Below are positions 7,070 to 13,201 of a DNA stretch of 30,576 nt, piece after piece. The first letter of the stretch is position 1; each line of letters begins with the position of its first letter. The stretch lies in contig NZ_JAUNEC010000018.1 in the NCBI RefSeq assembly GCF_030525755.1, positions 1-30,576 of the forward strand, in the 5' to 3' direction. The notes beneath the pieces were generated by a model. That model worked only from the letters and a program-made list of their open reading frames with translations. It did not search any database and had not been told where the DNA came from. The position numbers and the translations under genes were made by a program. The stretch comes from Alysiella sp. GTDB lineage: Bacteria > Pseudomonadota > Gammaproteobacteria > Burkholderiales > Neisseriaceae.

Positions 7070-8962
7070 ATGAATAAATGGAAACGCACTTCATACATAT
7101 TGAGTTTTAGTGCATTGGCAGCATTCGGCACGTTGGCAGCGTGTTCTTCATCGGCACTGCGTCAAGTTGCACCGCAAACCCAAACGTCTGTACAAGTTTT
7201 GAATTCCGTATCCAGTCATCAAACAGCATTTTCATTCAATCATTTGCGTCCTATTGAAACACCTGATAAAACCATTGCGGATTTCAGACGGCTCGATGGT
7301 GTATTAACAGCTGCAAAGAATGGCAATGATGTTATGGTTGCACAGTTTTTGGTAAACCAAAGTCAAAGTGCAATGGCTGAAAGCGTACGCAATGAATGGC
7401 TCTCCAGCTTGGGCAGGCGGGGACAAATTCAGCAATTTGCTCAAGAGTATCGCAAATTGGCAGCTGATGGACGTAATCAAGAAGTGCGTTGTTATGCCCA
7501 TTATTATGGTGTAGAAGTACAAGCTAATGAGTTTATTTACGATTTATTTGAAAGCACAGGCAAGTTGCCACAAGGCTGTAATGCTTTATTGCAAGAAATG
7601 GCACGACAAGGTGCGTTCAATCCTTCACGCGCATGGCGGCGTGTACGTGGCTTAATCAGCAATGGACACATCACAGATGCCAATCATTTGGCAAACGCTT
7701 TAGGCAGTTCATTAAATGGCACAACAGGGCAAGGGGTGCAAGAAAATCTGTTGCGTAACATCATTTCTCCGAATGCACAAAAAACACCCGATGCCGCAGC
7801 AGAACGGCTGAATGCCCTTTCAGGCAGCCTGAATCGTGAACAAATGGGCTTTGCATGGGGTGTTTTGGCTTTGGCGCATGCCAAAAACCAAAATATGACA
7901 CAAGCCTTACAGTTTTACCGTCTGGCAGAACGTTCGCAGTTGAATACCGAACAACTTGAATGGTATGCACGAGCCGCTTTACGCCTACAACAATGGCAAG
8001 AAGTCAATCAAGTGATTCGCAGTATGCCTGCCAAATTACAGGCAGACCCAACTTGGCAATATTGGTTGGCGCGCAGTTATGCGGTACAAGGCAAACACAC
8101 GCAAGCGCAACCCCATTTTCAGGCAGCTGCGCAGACAGGTCGGAATTTCTATGCCATTTTGGCGACTGAAGAATTGGGTGGTCGCATCAATACACAAAAT
8201 AATGTTGCTCCTGCATCTGATGCACAAGTACAACATTTGGCAAAAGACGGTGCCATTCATCGTGCTTTATCTTTGTATTACACCAGTAAACAAAATGGTG
8301 ATTGGAAAATGCGCCGCCAGGCACAAGCAGAGTGGCGTTATGCTACGCGTGGCATGAGTGAAGCCACGCTTTTGGCAGCAGCAAAGTTGGCATTTGGACA
8401 TGAGTTTTATGAAATGGCGATTAACAGCGCGGAACGAACCAACCAATTATTGGATTACCCTTTGCGTTATCCCACACCATTTCGCAATTTAATCAGTCAT
8501 TATGCAGTACAGCATGGTGTTAATCCAGCTTGGGTTTATGGTTTGATTCGCCAAGAAAGTCGCTTTGTTATGGGTGCACAATCCAGTGTAGGTGCACAAG
8601 GTTTGATGCAAGTGATGCCTGCAACCGCAAATGAAATTGCCCGAAAAATTGGCATGAATAGCCGTGAACTGTACACAATGGATGGTAATATTCGCATGGG
8701 TACATGGTATATGGCAGATGCGCGCCGTAATTTGCAAAACAATGAAGTTTTGGCAACCGCAGGCTACAATGCAGGTCCAGGCAGAGCAAGAAAATGGCAA
8801 GCTGGTCATAGATTAGAAGGCGCGATTTATGCTGAAACCATTCCTTTTACAGAAACCCGTGATTATGTGAAAAAAGTCATGGCAAACACGGCATATTACA
8901 GCAGCATAATGGGGCAAACCGTTTCATTAAAACAACTTATGGGTATCATACCCGCCCGTTAA
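7070..8962 (+). CDS. ltgA: Soluble-type lytic murein transglycosylase, lipoprotein (LtgA/Slt)
   Basis: 630 residues. A lipoprotein signal ends in the lipobox LAAC with Cys25, so it should be anchored to the outer membrane facing the periplasm. A long alpha-helical superhelix (about 60-460, TPR-like) precedes the family 1A transglycosylase domain (about 470-620): GLIRQESRF with catalytic Glu496, GAQGLMQVMP (508-517), and TAGYNAGPGR (563-572). It cleaves glycan strands to 1,6-anhydro-muropeptides; in pathogenic Neisseria LtgA contributes to release of cytotoxic fragments. AAGGA precedes the start. An uptake sequence at 7819-7830 encodes SGSLN (251-255) in the superhelix. Confidence 0.93.
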   Translation: MNKWKRTSYILSFSALAAFGTLAACSSSALRQVAPQTQTSVQVLNSVSSHQTAFSFNHLRPIETPDKTIADFRRLDGVLTAAKNGNDVMVAQFLVNQSQSAMAESVRNEWLSSLGRRGQIQQFAQEYRKLAADGRNQEVRCYAHYYGVEVQANEFIYDLFESTGKLPQGCNALLQEMARQGAFNPSRAWRRVRGLISNGHITDANHLANALGSSLNGTTGQGVQENLLRNIISPNAQKTPDAAAERLNALSGSLNREQMGFAWGVLALAHAKNQNMTQALQFYRLAERSQLNTEQLEWYARAALRLQQWQEVNQVIRSMPAKLQADPTWQYWLARSYAVQGKHTQAQPHFQAAAQTGRNFYAILATEELGGRINTQNNVAPASDAQVQHLAKDGAIHRALSLYYTSKQNGDWKMRRQAQAEWRYATRGMSEATLLAAAKLAFGHEFYEMAINSAERTNQLLDYPLRYPTPFRNLISHYAVQHGVNPAWVYGLIRQESRFVMGAQSSVGAQGLMQVMPATANEIARKIGMNSRELYTMDGNIRMGTWYMADARRNLQNNEVLATAGYNAGPGRARKWQAGHRLEGAIYAETIPFTETRDYVKKVMANTAYYSSIMGQTVSLKQLMGIIPAR

Positions 8963-8985
8963 TTCAGGAAAACTGAAAGAATGAA

Positions 8986-9015
8986 TTGCCTTTTTGTTTC
9001 ATTTGGCTGTATAAT
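8986..9015 (+). promoter_or_regulatory. Sigma-70-type promoter of the rpsF operon
   Basis: TTGCCT (8986-8991) and a perfect TATAAT (9010-9015) are separated by 18 nt. Transcription would start near 9022, leaving a leader of about 64 nt before rpsF. It is the best promoter by eye in the window, as expected for a ribosomal protein operon. Confidence 0.65.
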
Positions 9016-9033
9016 TAAACGTTTTGCAACCTT

Positions 9034-9060
9034 GCCCTTTGTTTTCGCATGATGAAGGGC
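9034..9060 (+). promoter_or_regulatory. Leader hairpin before rpsF, possible S6:S18 control site
   Basis: GCCCTT (9034-9039) pairs with AAGGGC (9055-9060) around a 15-nt loop, followed by ACCGTAAGGAG just before the rpsF start. In many bacteria an rpsF leader RNA binds the S6:S18 complex for feedback control. Position fits, but I cannot confirm the family consensus. Confidence 0.3.
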
Positions 9061-9085
9061 TGTTTAAAACCGTAAGGAGACAAAC

Positions 9086-9460
9086 ATGCGTCATTATGAG
9101 ATCGTGTTTATCGTTCATCCAGACCAAAGCGAACAAGTTCCTGCTATGGTTGAACGCTATAAATCCGTTATTACCGAATCAGGTGGTCAAATCCATCGTT
9201 TGGAAGATTGGGGTCGTCGTCAGTTGGCTTACCCAATTAACAAAATCCACAAAGCACACTATGTTTTGATGAATGTAGAAGCAAGTCCTGCTGCAATTGA
9301 AGAATTGGAAACGGGTTTCCGTTTTAATGATGCCGTATTGCGTCATTTGACCATTCAGACCAAAGCAGCGGTAACAGAAGCCTCTCCCATGATGAAAGAG
9401 GAAAAATCCAAAAACTTGCTGAATGGCGAAGCAACTGCTGAAGAAGTTGCAGAAGCTTAA
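9086..9460 (+). CDS. rpsF: 30S ribosomal protein S6
   Basis: 124 residues. The N-terminus MRHYEIVFIVHPDQSEQV and the segment RLEDWGRRQLAYPINKIHKAHY are typical of S6, followed by EELETGFRFNDAVLRHLTI. The tail after about residue 95 is charged and low in complexity (EEKSKNLLNGEATAEEVAEA), as is common in this family. It binds 16S rRNA with S18 in the platform of the small subunit. It has a good AAGGAG ribosome site and is first in the conserved rpsF-priB-rpsR-rplI operon. Confidence 0.97.
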   Translation: MRHYEIVFIVHPDQSEQVPAMVERYKSVITESGGQIHRLEDWGRRQLAYPINKIHKAHYVLMNVEASPAAIEELETGFRFNDAVLRHLTIQTKAAVTEASPMMKEEKSKNLLNGEATAEEVAEA

Positions 9461-9462
9461 AT

Positions 9463-9759
9463 TTGGAAAATCATTTCACATTGGTTGCTAAATTACACCG
9501 GATTGATGTTTTGCGTTATACGCCAGCAGGTGTGGCAGTTTTGGAACTCGTGTTGCAGCATGAAAGCATACAAGTTGAAAATGGCTTACCATGTAAAGTG
9601 GTATTTGAACTTCCTGCAAAAATCATTGGTCAAGCAGCAACCATTTGGCAACATAAGCAAGGTTTAATGGTTTGTGTTAAAGGTTTTTTAGCACAAAAAA
9701 ATCAAAAAACATTACGTCCAATGTTGCGTATTCAAGAAATTCAAGAATATAAAGGTTAA
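9463..9759 (+). CDS. priB: Primosomal replication protein N (PriB), TTG start
   Basis: 98 residues forming one OB fold; PriB helps PriA and the DnaT/DnaC system restart stalled forks. RYTPAGVAVLELVLQHES near 17-34 and GFLAQKNQKTLRPMLRIQEIQEYKG at the end closely follow neisserial PriB. The reading frame starts with TTG at 9463, only 2 nt after the rpsF stop, with no ATG or GTG suitably placed and no clear Shine-Dalgarno site, so translation is probably coupled to rpsF. Its place between rpsF and rpsR is conserved in many beta- and gammaproteobacteria. Confidence 0.93.
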   Translation: MENHFTLVAKLHRIDVLRYTPAGVAVLELVLQHESIQVENGLPCKVVFELPAKIIGQAATIWQHKQGLMVCVKGFLAQKNQKTLRPMLRIQEIQEYKG

Positions 9760-9765
9760 AACGAC

Positions 9766-9996
9766 ATGGCTCGTCAAACATTTAAACGCCGCAAATTCTG
9801 CCGTTTCACTGCAGAAAAAATCCAAGAAGTGGATTACAAACAAGTTGATTTGCTGAAAGATTTTATTACCGAAAACGGCAAAATCATTCCTGCTCGCATT
9901 ACTGGCACTAAAGCACACTACCAACGTCAGTTGGCTGTGGCTGTGAAACGTGCTCGTTTCTTGGCTCTGTTGCCTTACACCGACCAACACAAATAA
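9766..9996 (+). CDS. rpsR: 30S ribosomal protein S18
   Basis: 76 residues. RRKFCRFTAEKIQEVDYKQ, then LLKDFITENGKIIPARITGT and the tail HYQRQLAVAVKRARFLALLPY are the S18 signature. Starts 6 nt after priB with AAAGG nearby. Pairs with S6 on the 30S platform. One cysteine only, so not a zinc-ribbon paralogue. Confidence 0.97.
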   Translation: MARQTFKRRKFCRFTAEKIQEVDYKQVDLLKDFITENGKIIPARITGTKAHYQRQLAVAVKRARFLALLPYTDQHK

Positions 9997-10012
9997 TTAG
10001 GAGTTTAACATC

Positions 10013-10462
10013 ATGCAAATTATCTTGTTGGAACGCGTTGCTGGTTTAGGCGACTTGGGTGATGTGGTAACAGTAAAAAACGGTTACGCACGCAATTTCT
10101 TAATTCCTACTTCCAAAGCCAAACGTGCTACTGAAGCAAACTTGAAAGAGTTTGAAGCTCGTCGCGCTGAATTGGAAGCCAAACAAGCCGCAATCTTGGC
10201 TGATGCCCAAGCCCGTCAAGCCAAATTGGATGGTCAAACTATTACTGTGGCACAAAAGGCTGGTGTGGACGGTCGTTTGTTCGGTTCGGTTACCAATGCA
10301 GACATCGCTGATGCCATCAAAGCAACTGGCGTGGAAGTGGTTAAATCAAATGTGCGTTTGCCAGAAGGTCCATTTAAAGCAGTTGGCGAATACGATGTGG
10401 AAATTGCATTGCATGCTGATGCAGTAGCAACAATCAAATTGCTTGTGGTTTCTGCTGAATAA
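10013..10462 (+). CDS. rplI: 50S ribosomal protein L9
   Basis: 149 residues, the normal length for L9. The N-terminal rRNA-binding domain shows ILLERVAGLGDLGDVVTVK and GYARNFLIP, followed by the long Ala/Glu/Lys-rich connecting helix (about 40-75) and the C-terminal domain with DGRLFGSVTNADIADAI. TAGGAG gives a clear ribosome site. Last gene of the operon, followed by a strong terminator. Confidence 0.97.
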   Translation: MQIILLERVAGLGDLGDVVTVKNGYARNFLIPTSKAKRATEANLKEFEARRAELEAKQAAILADAQARQAKLDGQTITVAQKAGVDGRLFGSVTNADIADAIKATGVEVVKSNVRLPEGPFKAVGEYDVEIALHADAVATIKLLVVSAE

Positions 10463-10486
10463 TGGAAAAATAAAATTTCCCTAAAT

Positions 10487-10518
10487 AAAGCTGCCTGAAA
10501 ATTTCAGGCAGCTTTTTT
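10487..10518 (+). terminator. Rho-independent terminator of the rpsF operon
   Basis: AAAGCTGCCTGAAA (10487-10500) and TTTCAGGCAGCTTT (10502-10515) form a perfect 14-bp inverted repeat running into a T-run (10513-10518), 24 nt after rplI. It is built from two opposed near-uptake sequences (AAGC replaces AGGC). Because it is symmetrical with an A-run on the other side, it may also stop transcripts coming from argH. Confidence 0.88.
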
Positions 10519-10552
10519 GATGATGTTTTAGGAAATTGATTTGGTGTTATTA

Positions 10553-10662
10553 TATGGTCGTAGAAGTGAGAAGCAGTACAAGGAGCAATAATGTTTGTCG
10601 TGTACACAGTACATAAGTGAGCTGGCAACGTTGTATTAGTTTAAATTGAATTCACTTAATAG
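10553..10662. mobile_element. Degenerate Correia-like element, copy A
   Basis: Begins TATGGTCGTAGAAGTGAG, matching the inverted end of copy C (TATAGTCGTAGAAAAG), then has AGTACAAGG and, near 10619-10660, GAGCTGGCAACG and AGTTTAAATTGAATTCAC. The latter resemble the GAGGCAACGCCGTACTGG and TTTAAATTTAATCCAC blocks of the Neisseria Correia repeat as I remember it. No reading frame. It lies between the convergent rplI and argH and abuts copy B; together they account for most of the 333-base gap at 10463-10795. Confidence 0.5.
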
Positions 10663-10772
10663 TATAGTTGTTTCAAATACAAATCGTACAACGTTGCCAA
10701 CAACGCCCTTATATTACTGGGTGTACAAAACTCTCGTTGTTGTTTTGTCTGTGTTAATTGGAAACGACCATA
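10663..10772. mobile_element. Correia-like element, copy B
   Basis: 110 bp bounded by TATAGTTGTTTCAAAT at 10663 and, inverted, TATGGTCGTTTCCAAT ending at 10772. Bases 10671-10695 (CAAATACAAATCGTACAACG and flanks) recur inverted at 19484-19521. The interior (caacgccctta, then ctctcgttgttg) recurs in copy D at about 29.6 kb. Length equals copy C. No coding capacity. Confidence 0.62.
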
Positions 10773-10795
10773 CATTTCCATTCCACAATTCTAAA

Positions 10796-12178
10796 TCATT
10801 CCGCCAACAATTTTTGCCAACGCGCAATTTGCTGGCGCACTTGCTCGGGCGCGGTGCCGCCAATGTGATTACGCGCATTCAGGCTGCCTTCGGGCGTCAG
10901 CACATCGTAAACATCATTTTCAATCAATGCGCTGAATCCTTGCAACACAGTCAAAGGCAAATCCGCCAAATCACATTGTTGCGTATCGGCATGACGCACA
11001 GCCAACGCCACCACTTCATGACTGTCGCGGAACGGCAAACCTTTTTTCACCAAATAATCCGCCAAATCGGTCGCGGTCGCAAAGCCTTGCAACACAGCCG
11101 CGCGCATGTTTTCGGGTTTCACGGTAATGCCGCGCATCATGTCGGCATAAATCCGCAGCGTGTCAATCACGGTGTCCACCGTGTCAAACAAAGGTTCTTT
11201 GTCTTCCTGATTGTCTTTGTTGTACGCCAAAGGTTGCGATTTCATCAACAAAATCAAGCCTGTTAAATGACCCACTACGCGCCCCGATTTGCCGCGCACT
11301 AACTCTGGCACATCTGGGTTTTTCTTTTGCGGCATGATGGACGAACCCGTACAAAAACGGTCGGCAATATCAATAAACGCAAAACGTGGCGACATCCAAA
11401 TAATCAATTCTTCGCTCAAACGGCTCAAATGCACCATCAGCAAGCTGGCGGCGGCGGTAAATTCAATCGCAAAATCGCGGTCGGAAACCGCGTCCAGCGA
11501 ATTTTGGCAAATTTGTTCAAAATCAAGCAATTTGGCGGTGGTTTCGCGTTGAATAGGGAAAGTCGTCCCTGCCAACGCCGCCGCCCCCAAAGGCATTCGG
11601 TTCACACGCTTGCGGCAATCTGCCATGCGTTCATCATCGCGTCCCAGCATTTCCACATACGCCAGCAGATGATGAGCGAAACTCACAGGTTGCGCCACTT
11701 GCAAATGGGTAAAACCCGGCATGACCGTGTGCACATTGTTGCTTGCCAATTCCAGTAATGCCGCCTGTAAATCTTTGATTAAAAAACGAATGGTACTGAT
11801 TTCATCGCGCAACCACAGGCGAATATCGGTTGCCACTTGGTCGTTGCGGCTGCGCCCTGTGTGCAAACGCTTGCCCGCGTCGCCGATTTTGTCGGTTAAG
11901 CGGCGTTCAATATTCATGTGTACGTCTTCCAAATCCAACGACCATTTCAGGCTGCCTGAATCAATTTCCGCTTGAATTTCCGCCATGCCGTTTTGAATGG
12001 CTTGCAAATCTTCCGCCGACAACACGCCCGCTTCGTGCAACATTTGTGCGTGTGCCAGCGAGCCCTGAATGTCCCATTTTGCCAAGCGTTTGTCAAAATC
12101 AATCGAGCCTGTGTATTGTTTGACCAATTCCGACACGGGTTCGTTGAAACGTCCCGACCAAGTTTTGTTATTACTCAT
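10796..12178 (-). CDS. argH: Argininosuccinate lyase
   Basis: 460 residues, usual length. Splits argininosuccinate to arginine and fumarate, the last step of arginine synthesis. WSGRF near the start, HTGRSRNDQVATD (106-118), GFTHLQVAQP (155-164) and the fumarase/lyase signature GSSIMPQKKNPD (278-289) with the catalytic serine loop are all present. Composition is visibly richer in GC than the neighbouring spacers, as in the other core biosynthetic genes here. An uptake sequence at 11949-11960 encodes SGSLKW near 74-79, on the surface side of a helical region. No other arg gene is in the window. Confidence 0.96.
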   Translation of the reverse strand: MSNNKTWSGRFNEPVSELVKQYTGSIDFDKRLAKWDIQGSLAHAQMLHEAGVLSAEDLQAIQNGMAEIQAEIDSGSLKWSLDLEDVHMNIERRLTDKIGDAGKRLHTGRSRNDQVATDIRLWLRDEISTIRFLIKDLQAALLELASNNVHTVMPGFTHLQVAQPVSFAHHLLAYVEMLGRDDERMADCRKRVNRMPLGAAALAGTTFPIQRETTAKLLDFEQICQNSLDAVSDRDFAIEFTAAASLLMVHLSRLSEELIIWMSPRFAFIDIADRFCTGSSIMPQKKNPDVPELVRGKSGRVVGHLTGLILLMKSQPLAYNKDNQEDKEPLFDTVDTVIDTLRIYADMMRGITVKPENMRAAVLQGFATATDLADYLVKKGLPFRDSHEVVALAVRHADTQQCDLADLPLTVLQGFSALIENDVYDVLTPEGSLNARNHIGGTAPEQVRQQIARWQKLLAE

Positions 12179-12207
12179 TGTTTTTCCTTGTTATTTATGA
12201 AAATATT

Positions 12208-12344
12208 TTTTCAGGCAGCCTTTTGGTACACGGCAATTTTTAAGTTAGCTTATCCCCTCTCCACAGCTCTCTCCCAAAAGGAGAGGGAGTCAATCAACAA
12301 ACATTCAAAATATTTTTGTTGTGTACTAAAAGGCTGCCTGAAAA
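12208..12344. mobile_element. Small inverted-repeat element capped by uptake sequences
   Basis: 137 bp. The left arm (12208-12241) reads TTTTCAGGCAGCC, then TTTTGGTACACGGCAA, then a T-run. The right arm (12312-12344) is its inverse, with TTGTTGTGTACTAAAA and GGCTGCCTGAAAA. About 30 bp pair with few mismatches. The interior carries a GC-rich palindrome (CCCTCTCC against GGAGAGGG, 12255-12287). No reading frame. The right arm supplies the last codons and stop of the ankyrin gene. Related GTACACGACAA motifs occur at 19378 and 29524/29748. Confidence 0.6.
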
Positions 12345-13168
12345 GTTTGATAAAAAGGTTGCAGCCACACAATAATGCAATCTTTTGTTTGACCTGACCA
12401 TTCGGTTTCAAAACCGTGTTCCTGCATGGTTGCGATGATGTTTTCGGCGATTTGGATTAATCTGGTTTCATTTTCTGCGTCAAATAAACCGTAATGCAAA
12501 TAAAGCGTGCCACTTTCGCGGGCGCGGTCTTTATTGGGTTCGGTATAGAAACAATAGGCATCAAATTCAGATGAATTTGCCATGCTTGTGCGTTTATCCA
12601 CACATTCCACAACGCATTCATCTACCGTATAACTGGCGTTAGGCAGCGCAATCATGTTGTGGCTTTTTTCCAATTGCAAAAAGGCTTTTTTGATGGCGGC
12701 AGTGGTTTTGCGCCAAATGGCAGTATCGGCACGCACATCGGGATATTTGGGTGGCGGCGGTGGCGTGGGAATCGGGTGCTGGGTTAATTGGCTCAACAGG
12801 CGTTGAACGACTTTTTGTTCACTTAAATTATCAATGGCATCAACAATATGGCAACCATTTCGTATCAGCAGCGACAAATCTGCACCCTGTTCAATCAAAT
12901 ATTGCACCACTTCAACATCAGGACAAAATTCTGCGGCAATCCACAATGGTGTTCTGCCATCTTGACTTAATTGGTTAATCGGGCAGCCTGCTTCCACCAA
13001 AAAGCGCACCAATTCGGCATTGACGTTGCCGCAATTATCGGCAATCAAGGCTTGATGCAAGGCATTAAAACCAACTGAATTAACTGAAAAAATGGCTTCG
13101 GGACAATCAGCCAAAATCTGTTTGACTGTTGCTAAATCACTTTGTCTTGCGGCTGTACCAATGTCCAT
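12326..13168 (-). CDS. Ankyrin-repeat protein with unknown C-terminal domain
   Basis: 280 residues, no signal peptide. Residues about 1-125 hold three to four ankyrin repeats (GFNALHQALIADN, DGRTPLWIAAEF, VVQYLIEQGADLSLLIRNG). A proline run (PTPPPPPKYP, about 133-142) links to a C-terminal domain (about 145-272) that I do not recognise, with SYTVDECVVECVDKRTS and a YLHYGLFDAEN stretch. Ankyrin repeats bind protein partners; the partner is unknown. The last residues QAAF and the TAG stop derive from an uptake-sequence-capped repeat, so the original C-terminus may have been altered. It starts 33 nt after ftsK. Confidence 0.8.
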   Translation of the reverse strand: MDIGTAARQSDLATVKQILADCPEAIFSVNSVGFNALHQALIADNCGNVNAELVRFLVEAGCPINQLSQDGRTPLWIAAEFCPDVEVVQYLIEQGADLSLLIRNGCHIVDAIDNLSEQKVVQRLLSQLTQHPIPTPPPPPKYPDVRADTAIWRKTTAAIKKAFLQLEKSHNMIALPNASYTVDECVVECVDKRTSMANSSEFDAYCFYTEPNKDRARESGTLYLHYGLFDAENETRLIQIAENIIATMQEHGFETEWSGQTKDCIIVWLQPFYQTFQAAF

Positions 13169-13201
13169 AAATGCGCTTTCTTTAAAACAGGCTGCCTGAA
13201 A

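Noticed and set aside
10646..11266. Open frame of 206 codons on the plus strand
   Set aside because: It begins in Correia-like copy B and runs antisense to argH; its residues are not protein-like and argH is unambiguous.
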